Assembly: GCA_036489905.1 (NCBI GenBank)
Contig: DASXEX010000013.1
Coordinates: 1 to 12,273 of the forward strand
Source of the DNA: JAICLK01 sp036489905
Lineage (GTDB): Bacteria; Patescibacteriota; Saccharimonadia; Saccharimonadales; UBA4665
DNA length: 12,273 bases
Direction of reading: 5' to 3'
The notes below the pieces were generated by a model, which worked only from the letters and a program-made list of their open reading frames with translations, was not told where the DNA came from and did no database searches. Every line of letters begins with the position of its first letter. The stretch's first letter is position 1. A program made the translations under genes and the position numbers. Below are positions 6,264 through 12,224 of the stretch, piece by piece.

Positions 6264-6854
6264 TTACTGGTCTTTGCTGTGGGTGGCGGCTAGGGCGTCT
6301 GAATACCACTTGAGTTCTTCGAGCGCGGCTTGCAGCATATTTTGCGGACCGTACGCGCGGTTGGCAACCTCTTCGTTCAGCTTGCCTTCATCGTCCATGA
6401 TTTCGCCGGGACGGTCGGTCAGATACACCGCTTTCGGAATAGTTACGGCACCGACGCCGGGAAAAGCTTCGCGCAGGTTGCCGATGGCCTGCGCCCCGCC
6501 GGTCGACCCATGGCCGACGAGCAGCACCGGCTTTTTCTCTATTTGATAATCCAGGTAGTCGATGGCATTTTTGACGACGCTCGTCGTTGACCGGTTGTAC
6601 TCGGCCGTCACAAACACATAGGCGTCGGCGTCGGCCAGTTTGTCGAGCCATTTTTTGACTTCGGGGATCGGCCTGCGCTCAGGATTGTAGCGCGGCGACA
6701 CACCTTCGTTGAACAAAGGCATCGGATAATCGAGAAGATCCACGACCTCGGCTTGCGTGTCAGGGAGCTTGACAGCTTCACTGGCAACCCATTTAGCGGC
6801 TTTGTCGGTCACCCGATTTTCGCGTACGCTCCCCACGATAATTTGTAATTTCAT
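6264..6854 (-). CDS. NADPH-dependent FMN reductase / flavodoxin-fold quinone reductase
   Basis: This 196-residue flavodoxin-like protein belongs to the NADPH-dependent FMN reductase family (ArsH/ChrR/YieF/azoreductase relatives). It should use NAD(P)H and bound FMN to reduce flavins, quinones, azo compounds or metal oxyanions. Evidence is the phosphate-binding loop GSVRENR (8-14), MPLFNEG (45-51), TAEYNRSTTSVVKNAIDYL (83-101, normally TPEYN-x-S-x-x-x-LKNALD) and GHGSTGGAQA (114-123), which contacts the flavin ring. The ATG has a good GGGAG 6 bases upstream. The gene is divergent from an HxlR regulator across 77 bases of dyad-rich DNA and ends in its own terminator. This organisation is like B. 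subtilis azoR1/yodC under YodB control and suggests an electrophile or quinone response. The exact substrate is unknown. Confidence 0.85.
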   Translation of the reverse strand: MKLQIIVGSVRENRVTDKAAKWVASEAVKLPDTQAEVVDLLDYPMPLFNEGVSPRYNPERRPIPEVKKWLDKLADADAYVFVTAEYNRSTTSVVKNAIDYLDYQIEKKPVLLVGHGSTGGAQAIGNLREAFPGVGAVTIPKAVYLTDRPGEIMDDEGKLNEEVANRAYGPQNMLQAALEELKWYSDALAATHSKDQ

Positions 6855-6880
6855 AGATAGCTCCCTTCAGAGTTTTATGC

Positions 6881-6929
6881 TATACTTTTAATAGTATTAA
6901 GTATAAAGCCTTATACTATATTTTGTAAA
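6881..6929. promoter_or_regulatory. Divergent promoter/operator between FMN reductase and HxlR genes
   Basis: This AT-rich spacer holds several dyads: TATACTT (6881-6887) with AAGTATA (6899-6905), TTAATA-G-TATTAA (6888-6900), and AGTATAA (6900-6906) with TTATACT (6911-6917) over 4 bases. On the minus strand TATACT (6900-6905) serves as -10 for the reductase with TTTACA (6924-6929) as -35, 18 bases apart. TATACT (6912-6917) or TATATT (6917-6922) can be the plus-strand -10 for the regulator, again with almost no leader. The last dyad covers both -10 elements, as expected of an operator for autoregulated repression. That HxlR binds here is inference from position and family habit. Confidence 0.65.
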
Positions 6930-6931
6930 GT

Positions 6932-7276
6932 ATGAAAACGTTTTCGCGCCAACCAAAGAAGCTAGAAAGCAAAGAAGGCTGCATCGCCAGCGCCATGAGT
7001 ATCATCGGCAACAAGTGGACTGCCCTGATTTTGCGCGACCTGTTTGAGGGCCCAAAGCGTTTCGGCGAACTGGAAAAATCTTTGCACGGCATCAGCCCGC
7101 GCACGCTCAGCCAGCGCCTCGAAGATTTAGAGCACTGCAGTATCATCACCAAAAAATCTTTCGCCGAAGTCCCGCCGCATACCGAATACACGCTCACAAA
7201 AAAAGGCCGCGACCTGATTCCGCTGCTAAAACAAATGGCCGAATGGGGCAAAAAGTACTACGCAAAGATTTCGTAG
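6932..7276 (+). CDS. HxlR-type winged-helix transcriptional regulator with conserved N-terminal cysteine
   Basis: This 114-residue protein matches the HxlR (DUF24/MarR-like) family along its length. It has GCIASAMSIIGNKWTALILRDL (from residue 16), the recognition helix region GISPRTLSQRLEDLE (53-67) and the wing PPHTEYTLTKKGRDL (81-95). Family members bind as dimers to palindromes. C17 sits where YodB, HypR and QorR keep their redox-sensing cysteine, and a second cysteine, C69, is also present. A thiol-based sensor for quinones, aldehydes or oxidants is therefore likely, but not proven. Its probable target is the adjacent divergent FMN reductase and itself. There is no clear Shine-Dalgarno before the ATG. 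The stop is 5 bases from the stop of the convergent SGNH-like gene with no terminator hairpin between. Confidence 0.9.
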   Translation: MKTFSRQPKKLESKEGCIASAMSIIGNKWTALILRDLFEGPKRFGELEKSLHGISPRTLSQRLEDLEHCSIITKKSFAEVPPHTEYTLTKKGRDLIPLLKQMAEWGKKYYAKIS

Positions 7277-7281
7277 TTATT

Positions 7282-7944
7282 TTACAGATTGTCTAAAAAG
7301 GCAACGAACTTCGGAGCAATAGCAAGGTTAGCCTTTCTGTTTGGATGAGCATCAAAGAATAGTAAGCGTCTATAATCTTTTCTCAATGTATGAGCATCTT
7401 TTTCATTCTCATCCGCAGATAACAGGTCGAAGAGGTCAAAAACTTTTACGTTCTCACCTAAATTTGTGCCTGTCATCCATTTAGATAGTCGTCTGGCTCG
7501 AGATGCCCACTCAGGCTTAGTAAGCCTCGGCTTCATTGGTGGTGAAGTTAGTAGGCCAAGATGCTGCCCGCTTTTTGCAAAGTACGTCGCGATCTGCCTG
7601 TACTCTTGTTTCTTTTGTTCGAGTTCTTTGTCACTTTTAATTTTGGTCGTAGGATAACAGGATTTGAGAACGACTATATCGTATCCGTCAATCCAGTCGA
7701 GAATCGGTTTGGTTTTAGTCGTCGCTGCACCAAAAAGTTGTGCCAGATTTTGCGGATAAGTATTACGGCCCGGAAATACATAACCAAGCTTCTTATGTGA
7801 ATTAGCCGTTGAGAGAACGCCATTATTATGATCATAGTCAAAGAAATCTATTCTTCCCTCATATTGCCTCAACAGGTTATAAACGTAGCCGTATTTTATA
7901 AGGTTACGTCCTACTGAGCGGTGGATGAATAGAACCTTCTTCAC
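7282..7944 (-). CDS. SGNH/GDSL-hydrolase-like protein of uncertain function
   Basis: This 220-residue protein starts at a GTG (7942-7944) 3 bases after the msrB stop. The N-terminal VLFIHRSVGRNLI puts a serine (S10) after the first strand, where SGNH hydrolases keep their block-I nucleophile, though the usual GDS is HRS. VVLKSCYP (91-98) and SPPMKPRL (134-141) fall where later blocks would be. DAHPNRKANLAIAPKFVAFL (198-217) gives the D-x-H-P of block V followed by the typical last helix. An esterase or acyl/deacylase role on a small molecule or glycan is possible, but the altered block I makes activity uncertain. No signal peptide is visible, so it would be cytoplasmic. The gene is visibly more AT-rich than its neighbours, which suggests later acquisition. 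Confidence 0.5.
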   Translation of the reverse strand: MKKVLFIHRSVGRNLIKYGYVYNLLRQYEGRIDFFDYDHNNGVLSTANSHKKLGYVFPGRNTYPQNLAQLFGAATTKTKPILDWIDGYDIVVLKSCYPTTKIKSDKELEQKKQEYRQIATYFAKSGQHLGLLTSPPMKPRLTKPEWASRARRLSKWMTGTNLGENVKVFDLFDLLSADENEKDAHTLRKDYRRLLFFDAHPNRKANLAIAPKFVAFLDNL

Positions 7945-7947
7945 TAT

Positions 7948-8352
7948 TTAATCTTTCTTCTTAAAGTCCAGCGCGGCGGAATTGATGCAATAATGCTGGC
8001 CGTTTGGCGACGACGGATCTTCAAACAAATGGCCGAGATGGCTACCGCAATTGTGGCAAGTTACTTCTGTTCGGTGCATCAAAAGGCTGTTGTCCGGTTG
8101 TAGCGTTAAAGCTTCGTTGCTTGCCGCTTCGCTGAAACTTGGCCAGCCGATGAGTCCCGGTGTCGTTGAATCGTATTTGGCATCGCTTTTGAACAGCGAC
8201 GCACCGCAGGCTGCGCACATGTACTCGCCCGTTTCTTTGTTGTGCAAAAGCTTGCCGGTTCCGGGCGCTTCAGTGCCCTTTTCGCGCAGCACCTGATATT
8301 GTTCGGGTGTCAACTTTTTCTTGAGCTCGTCGTCGGTGAATTGTTGTGGCAT
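7948..8352 (-). CDS. msrB: Peptide-methionine (R)-S-oxide reductase
   Basis: MsrB reduces methionine-R-sulfoxide in oxidised proteins. The 134-residue protein is a complete single MsrB domain. It has two structural zinc CxxC pairs (C46/C49 in MCAACG, C99/C102 in CHNCG), GWPSF (69-73), RTEV..CHNCGSHLGHLF (94-110) and the catalytic cysteine C122 in HYCINSAAL. I see no extra upstream cysteine at the usual resolving position, so recycling may differ. AAGGA 4 bases before the ATG is a good binding site. It lies between an MscS-type channel gene (45 bases upstream) and the SGNH-like gene (3 bases downstream), and fits a stress-repair role alongside the nearby redox switch. It is not fused to MsrA. 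Confidence 0.95.
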   Translation of the reverse strand: MPQQFTDDELKKKLTPEQYQVLREKGTEAPGTGKLLHNKETGEYMCAACGASLFKSDAKYDSTTPGLIGWPSFSEAASNEALTLQPDNSLLMHRTEVTCHNCGSHLGHLFEDPSSPNGQHYCINSAALDFKKKD

Positions 8353-8397
8353 GTCGTCCTTCCAGCCAATACTGATTTGGAATTTAGAAATGGCGCA

Positions 8398-9045
8398 CTA
8401 TGAGTTTGCCTTCGGCTGATCACTCGTTTCGGAAGCAGGCTTCGGCTTTTGCACCGAAATTGCAGCGCCGGACAAAAGTGTGGCATTTGGCAAAAGCGCG
8501 GAGGTGCCGTCTTCAAGCTTCAGGCGCGTATGCGTCAGTCCAACCTCAGCAACCGTGCCGGCATACTCGCCGCCCAAAGCGCCGGAATTGAGCGTGACGT
8601 GCTGGCCGACCATAAACGGATGCGAAATCACCAGCACAAAACTGGCGAAGAAATTCGCGAGCGCCTGCTGCGCCGCGACGCCCAAAACAATGCCGAGTGC
8701 CGCGCCGCCAAGAATTAGCCGCCCGACCGGCACGCCCAAAAGTTCGAGCGCGATGAGCAAAATGACGATATATCCGAACGCACGCAAAATAAATTGCATA
8801 GCCGCGGCTCGACCGGCACCAAGCCGATGTGAAGCAATCATGCCGTGAATCGCGCTGGACAAAACGTGCAAAAAAGCGACCGCAAAAATTACAAACAGCA
8901 ACATGCCAAGCGCCGCAACGAGCCGCCTGTCGAGCGTACTGCCATGCGCATTGTTTGCGACAAGACTAATAGTTGCGCCGGCAATCGACAGCACGCCGTA
9001 CGGCACCAACCGAAAACTCGCTCGCCGCCAAATATGCTTATGCAT
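8398..9045 (-). CDS. Small-conductance mechanosensitive channel, MscS family (short form)
   Basis: MscS channels open under membrane tension to release solutes on osmotic downshock. The 215-residue protein shows hydrophobic segments at about 12-30 and 40-66, then 84-105. The pore helix TM3 follows, GGAALGIVLGVAAQQALANFFASF (starting at residue 113), with the small-residue packing and the AQQALANF turn of the family. HPFMVGQHVTL (142-152) and the beta domain GTVAEVGLTHTRLKLEDGTSALLPNATL (163-190) follow. It stops right after the beta domain, so it lacks the C-terminal alpha-beta cage of E. coli MscS (286 residues). An excellent GGAGG 7 bases before the ATG fixes the start. The 138 bases upstream separate it from the MscL gene. 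Confidence 0.88.
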   Translation of the reverse strand: MHKHIWRRASFRLVPYGVLSIAGATISLVANNAHGSTLDRRLVAALGMLLFVIFAVAFLHVLSSAIHGMIASHRLGAGRAAAMQFILRAFGYIVILLIALELLGVPVGRLILGGAALGIVLGVAAQQALANFFASFVLVISHPFMVGQHVTLNSGALGGEYAGTVAEVGLTHTRLKLEDGTSALLPNATLLSGAAISVQKPKPASETSDQPKANS

Positions 9046-9183
9046 GCCATTCCCTCCAAAGTCAACGCGTACTTTAGAATTATGATAAGCGTTTAACGAT
9101 AGCTACGCAAGCGGTTCAGGAGGTTGTGACTTCAAAAACTTGCCACTTCAATGAATTCAACCGCGGCCTTTTCGCCTCGCTCG
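9046..9183. other. Intergenic gap between the MscL-type and MscS-type genes
   Basis: These 138 bases hold the GGAGG ribosome binding site of the MscS-type gene and an AT-rich stretch (about 9070-9095) with CATAAT/TATCAT on the minus strand that could supply a -10, without a recognisable -35. I see no terminator hairpin with a T-tract for the MscL gene and no convincing ORF or RNA, so it is unclear whether the two channels share a transcript. Confidence 0.4.
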
Positions 9184-9639
9184 CTACTTTTTCTTGTCGA
9201 GTTTGTCGAGTTTGAAAATCTTAATGACCACATAGATGGTCGCTGCTACGAACAGAAAATCGAGCAATGCGTACGCAACCTCGCCCCAGCCGAAATTGGC
9301 ATGCCGCCCGTCGAAATGCAGTGTGAACGTACGCGAGCTCAACGCCTTGTTGCCGGAAAACAACAGCTGAAACAGCGGATCGACGAAGCTCGATATAAAC
9401 TGCTTGACTACGGTCTGTACCTGGGTGCCTAGGACAAAACCGACAGCCAGGCCGACGACCGCGCGCTCGCGCAAAAACTCCGCGAACCCGCTCACGGGCC
9501 GGCGCGCCGCACGTTTTGTGGCCGAAGCGACACGTTGACGTTTTTCGGCGCGAACGGTGTTTGCCGACCGGTAGGAATATTTTGGCAATTCTTTCTTTGA
9601 GCTCGTGGATTTGCTTTTTGGTCCTTTTCGTTCTGCCAT
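9184..9639 (-). CDS. mscL: Large-conductance mechanosensitive channel, divergent MscL with basic N-terminal extension
   Basis: The MscL-like core starts at GFAEFLRERAVVGLAVGFVLG (51-71). This corresponds to the amphipathic N-terminal helix and TM1 gate of MscL (usual form F-x-x-F-x-x-RGNVVDLAVGVIIG). It continues to VVKQFISSFVDPLFQLLF (77-94), a periplasmic loop (95-118) and TM2 (119-142, ALLDFLFVAATIYVVIKIF). MscL is a pentameric last-resort osmotic safety valve. Two oddities: about 50 residues precede the core, full of K, R and S without hydrophobicity, and the C-terminal bundle helix is reduced to LDKLDKKK. The ATG has GAGGA just upstream, and the gene begins 12 bases after the argS stop. 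The assignment rests on the core pattern; divergence leaves some doubt. Confidence 0.72.
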   Translation of the reverse strand: MAERKGPKSKSTSSKKELPKYSYRSANTVRAEKRQRVASATKRAARRPVSGFAEFLRERAVVGLAVGFVLGTQVQTVVKQFISSFVDPLFQLLFSGNKALSSRTFTLHFDGRHANFGWGEVAYALLDFLFVAATIYVVIKIFKLDKLDKKK

Positions 9640-9651
9640 AATTCCTCTTCG

Positions 9652-11403
9652 CTACATTTTATCCGGTGCGGCTATTCCAAGCAACTCCAAGCCAGCCTTG
9701 AGTTTGGCGGCGTAGTTTTCAACGAGCCGCAGCCGCAACTCCTGACGCGGGTCGCCAATCACGCGATTATGCTCGTAAAAGCGGTTGAAGGTTTGCGCCA
9801 ATTCGTAGAGATACGTGCAAATATGATGCGGCATGAGCTCGCGCGTGGCTTTGTCGACGGCTTCCGGATACTCGGAAATTTTGCGCAGCAAACTGCGCTC
9901 GCCCGGCTCAAATGGTTCGTCATTCCGAACTTGTTTCGGAATCTCAGCCTTAGACCTTGCATCAACTTCAGGATGACGAGCCGTGTCGGCCTTTTTCAAA
10001 ATGCTTCTGGCCCGCGCATGCGCATACTGCAAATACGGCCCGCTGTTGCCTGCCAACGCTATCGATTCTTTCGGATCGTAGATAATATCGCCGCCAATTC
10101 GTGTCTTGAGAAATGCGTACTTGACTGCGCCGAGCATGACGGTGTCATCCGAAGCACGATTTGCATTTTTAAGTTCGTGGGCAGTCATTTCGAACACCTC
10201 TTTGGCTCGAACAATATTTCCCTTGCGACTACTCATCTTGACGCCACCCAGTAGTTTGAGTTTGCCGTGCGAGATGTGCGTTGTGGTGTGCGCCAAATCC
10301 GGCCAGAACTGTTCGATTGCCTTGAGCACTACTTCCATATACTGCTTTTGCTCGTTATCGGTTATGATGATTGAGCGATTGAAATGGTAGTCCTCGTACT
10401 TCCGGGCGATAAGCCCGACGTCTTTGGCTTCGTATGTCGGCAGGCCATGTTGGTTTATGAAGACGCGGGTATGTAAACCGTACTTTTCCGCTTTGAAAAC
10501 TACCGCGCCATCCGATTCTTCGAACACGCTGCCGATGTGTTCCTTGACAGTTTTCAGGCCCAGCTGCGCGGCTTCGCTTTCCGGATAATATTTTTCGAGC
10601 CTGGTGCCAAGGCGTGCAAAAAATGCGTCGAAAGCTTCATAGCTCCACCGCCGGCAAGTCCAATAAATTTGCGCAAACGGCGTTTCTTTGTCGCCTTGAG
10701 CGTGCAGCTGATACACATGTTTATTCGCCTCGATAATTTCGGCCTTTGCCGTCTCGTTGTCGTTATACGCCCGCTCACCTTCCACATAGCGCTGCGCCAT
10801 CCACATAGCTCGATCAGCTTCCGGTACTTCGGCCAACTTTTCTGGGGTTTCACCGTCCAGTTTTTGCATGATCGCCCACATAGTTTTGCCAACGTGCAGG
10901 CCGACATCGCCGCCAAAATTCACCCGGTGGACTGTCCCGCCCGCGTTCTCAAGCAAGTTAGCAACGGCATCGCCAACGACTGTGGTGTAAACGTGGCCGG
11001 CGTGTAGCACTTTGAAAGGGTTAGCGTCAGAGTACTCCGCTACGATTTCCTGGCCGCTCAGGCTTTTGGCTGGCGCAGCGTGCGAAAGTTCAATGAGTGC
11101 GGCATCGCTCAGCTTGAGATTTATGAAGCCCGGGCCGGCAATGTTGGTCTCACTCATTTTATCGCTGAGGCTCGTGCGCACTTTTTCAGCTAAACTTTCC
11201 ACAACTTCGCGCGGGTTTTTGCCGAGCTGCTTGGCCAGCTGTAACGCCACGTTCGTCGCGTAATCGCCGAATTGTTCATCGGGGCGCGTCAACTCAACAT
11301 GCACGTCGATGCCGAACAAATCTTTGCAAACGGCCGTAATCGCCGCTTCAATCTCACCTTTCATATTTAATAGTTTATCAGACAGACGATCTGTATTACT
11401 CAT
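9652..11403 (-). CDS. argS: Arginyl-tRNA synthetase carrying an in-frame repeat insertion
   Basis: ArgRS charges tRNA-Arg with arginine. The 583-residue class I enzyme has the N-terminal Add-1 domain (about 15-100), the HIGH-type signature SDANPFKVLHAGH (125-137), YEAKDVGLIARKYED (324-338), the KMSKS-type loop GGVKMSSRKGN (386-396) and a C-terminal DALR anticodon-binding domain (about 500-583). Residues 476-496 (HPEVDARSKAEIPKQVRND) are not part of any synthetase family. They are encoded by a 61-base palindromic repeat at the junction to the DALR domain. Everything around it is intact, so the enzyme is probably functional. The first ATG overlaps the stop of the GNAT gene (TAATG), pointing to termination-reinitiation coupling. 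M14 is an alternative start that fits usual family length better but has no ribosome binding site. Confidence 0.95.
   Translation of the reverse strand: MSNTDRLSDKLLNMKGEIEAAITAVCKDLFGIDVHVELTRPDEQFGDYATNVALQLAKQLGKNPREVVESLAEKVRTSLSDKMSETNIAGPGFINLKLSDAALIELSHAAPAKSLSGQEIVAEYSDANPFKVLHAGHVYTTVVGDAVANLLENAGGTVHRVNFGGDVGLHVGKTMWAIMQKLDGETPEKLAEVPEADRAMWMAQRYVEGERAYNDNETAKAEIIEANKHVYQLHAQGDKETPFAQIYWTCRRWSYEAFDAFFARLGTRLEKYYPESEAAQLGLKTVKEHIGSVFEESDGAVVFKAEKYGLHTRVFINQHGLPTYEAKDVGLIARKYEDYHFNRSIIITDNEQKQYMEVVLKAIEQFWPDLAHTTTHISHGKLKLLGGVKMSSRKGNIVRAKEVFEMTAHELKNANRASDDTVMLGAVKYAFLKTRIGGDIIYDPKESIALAGNSGPYLQYAHARARSILKKADTARHPEVDARSKAEIPKQVRNDEPFEPGERSLLRKISEYPEAVDKATRELMPHHICTYLYELAQTFNRFYEHNRVIGDPRQELRLRLVENYAAKLKAGLELLGIAAPDKM
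9918..9978. repeat. Palindromic repeat element inserted in frame into argS
   Basis: The 61-base unit is an imperfect inverted repeat. The outer 15-base arms (GTCATTCCGAACTTG at 9919-9933 and CAACTTCAGGATGAC at 9963-9977) match at 12 of 15 positions. The left half contains a perfect inner hairpin, ATTCCGAA (9922-9929) and TTCGGAAT (9935-9942), with a 5-base loop. The pattern is that of dispersed palindromic repeats, analogous to Rickettsia palindromic elements, which insert into coding regions and are translated. Peptides such as IPKQVRND are the usual read-out of such units. Only one copy is present in this window, so repetitiveness rests on recognition of the type, not on counting. Confidence 0.75.
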
Positions 11404-12008
11404 TACAATGCCACAGTCCTGTTCATTAGCAACTTTGTCCGGGGTAAAGGATCATTATCGTCGTATCCATGAGCTGCTGCAATCTCTACGCTGTCGGTAG
11501 GCCAGAATCCGTTATCCGCAAACAGCCGCCGAGAAGCTCCAGAGGTAGCAACGGCACTAGCCACGCCAACTGCTGCCGGTTCATCTGCGGCACACAAGGC
11601 ATGCAATCCGCTATACCATCTGCCTCGGGCTGTCATGAGCGCCGTATTCACAAGGGTGCTGGCTAGTCCTTGGCCGCGATCAGCAGGCGCGACAATAAGG
11701 CTACCTATACAAAAGTGCGGTACCCGCCTCTCCGTAAGTGGTACGTCGCCCGGAACGAGTACCGCTTCACCTAGCAGACCAGTAAATCTATTAGCAACGT
11801 AACCGGCCGGGTTGCCTTGTTCATCATAGGCGGGAATACCTGTATCATCCCACAGCTCTGTAATTATCTGCTGTACAGGAACTTTCTTCGTATGAGATTC
11901 TACTCTCAGTAAGGTGGCGAATACTGCCGCTGTCCTAACAATCCGTTCGTCGCTGATGCCTGGTATTAATGGCTCATCTAAATTAAAGAAATTCGAAGTC
12001 TCACTCAT
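11403..12008 (-). CDS. GNAT-family N-acetyltransferase
   Basis: The 201-residue protein carries the acetyl-CoA-binding motif A of GNAT enzymes: the strand CIGSLIVAP (100-108) followed by the pyrophosphate loop DRGQGLASTLV (110-120; Q/R-x-x-G-x-A type). A typical later strand-helix, ASRRLFADNGFWPTDS (158-173), matches motif B, where the helix ends in NGF. It transfers an acetyl group from acetyl-CoA to an amine, but the acceptor is not readable. The first 65 residues are family-unspecific. It is first gene of the unit with argS and mscL, its stop overlapping the argS start by one base. Only 13 bases separate its ATG from the T-tract of a terminator-like hairpin, so that hairpin probably lies in its leader. 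Confidence 0.8.
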   Translation of the reverse strand: MSETSNFFNLDEPLIPGISDERIVRTAAVFATLLRVESHTKKVPVQQIITELWDDTGIPAYDEQGNPAGYVANRFTGLLGEAVLVPGDVPLTERRVPHFCIGSLIVAPADRGQGLASTLVNTALMTARGRWYSGLHALCAADEPAAVGVASAVATSGASRRLFADNGFWPTDSVEIAAAHGYDDNDPLPRTKLLMNRTVAL

Positions 12009-12021
12009 AACTACGCTTCAG

Positions 12022-12052
12022 AAATAAAAAGCCCCTTGTCATACAAGGGGCT
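12022..12052 (-). terminator. Terminator-like hairpin just upstream of the GNAT-argS-mscL operon (possible attenuator)
   Basis: AGCCCCTTGT (12030-12039) and ACAAGGGGCT (12043-12052) form a perfect 10-bp stem with a 3-base loop. Read on the minus strand it is followed by TTTTTATTT, a good intrinsic terminator. The plus strand has no T-tract after it. No minus-strand gene is visible to its right, so it either ends a short RNA or acts in the leader of the GNAT gene. Confidence 0.75.
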
Positions 12053-12070
12053 GCTAAGGCTTCTGTGTTT

Positions 12071-12099
12071 AGAATAATCTCAAGAACAAGCCCCGTGAA
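12071..12099 (-). promoter_or_regulatory. Candidate promoter of the GNAT-argS-mscL operon
   Basis: On the minus strand TTCACG (12094-12099) and TATTCT (12071-12076) each match four of six consensus bases and are exactly 17 bases apart. A start near 12064 would put the terminator-like hairpin at about +12 to +43 of a 55-base leader. The match is modest and the region was searched by eye. Confidence 0.35.
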
Positions 12100-12136
12100 T
12101 ACGGGTGCTGCGACGAGTTTTAGCTAGCGCAAACCC

Positions 12137-12194
12137 AAATGCGGAAATGAATCCGAACACCCGCTAACTAAAATGCGGTTTTGAATCCGAACAC
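12137..12194. repeat. Two 24-base direct repeats (34-base period)
   Basis: AAATGCGG, three bases, then TGAATCCGAACAC occurs at 12137-12160 and again at 12171-12194. The 8- and 13-base blocks are identical. The middle triplet is AAA in the first copy and TTT in the second, and the spacer is 10 bases. They lie 30 bases before the ATG of the transposase-like frame at the right edge, so they may be transposase binding sites at an element end or operator sites for that gene. Confidence 0.7.
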
Positions 12195-12224
12195 TCTGAG
12201 TTGCCCCTGTGGTACGGTGAACGA

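Larger units (their letters stand above)
12009..12224. other. Intergenic region between GNAT gene and right-edge transposase-like frame
   Basis: These 216 bases hold the minus-strand terminator-like hairpin, the candidate promoter, a second small hairpin (CCCGT at 12092-12096 with ACGGG at 12101-12105), and the two direct repeats. I found no tRNA, no ORF with a credible start, and no match to tmRNA or RNase P RNA landmarks. If the right-edge gene belongs to an insertion sequence, the element boundary should lie somewhere between about 12053 and 12137. Confidence 0.6.

Noticed and set aside
9103..9217. Possible plus-strand small frame starting GTG after AGGAGG near 9117-9128
   Set aside because: Spacing of about 2 bases between AGGAGG and GTG is too short, the frame has about 29 codons and runs into the end of mscL, and the peptide is unremarkable.
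9769..10254. 161-residue plus-strand frame opposite argS
   Set aside because: Shadow of argS; it spans the palindromic repeat, which helps keep both strands open.
12092..12105. CCCGT-GAAT-ACGGG hairpin
   Set aside because: A 5-bp stem without a T-tract on either strand; too small to call a terminator or RNA gene, so only mentioned as part of the intergenic region.
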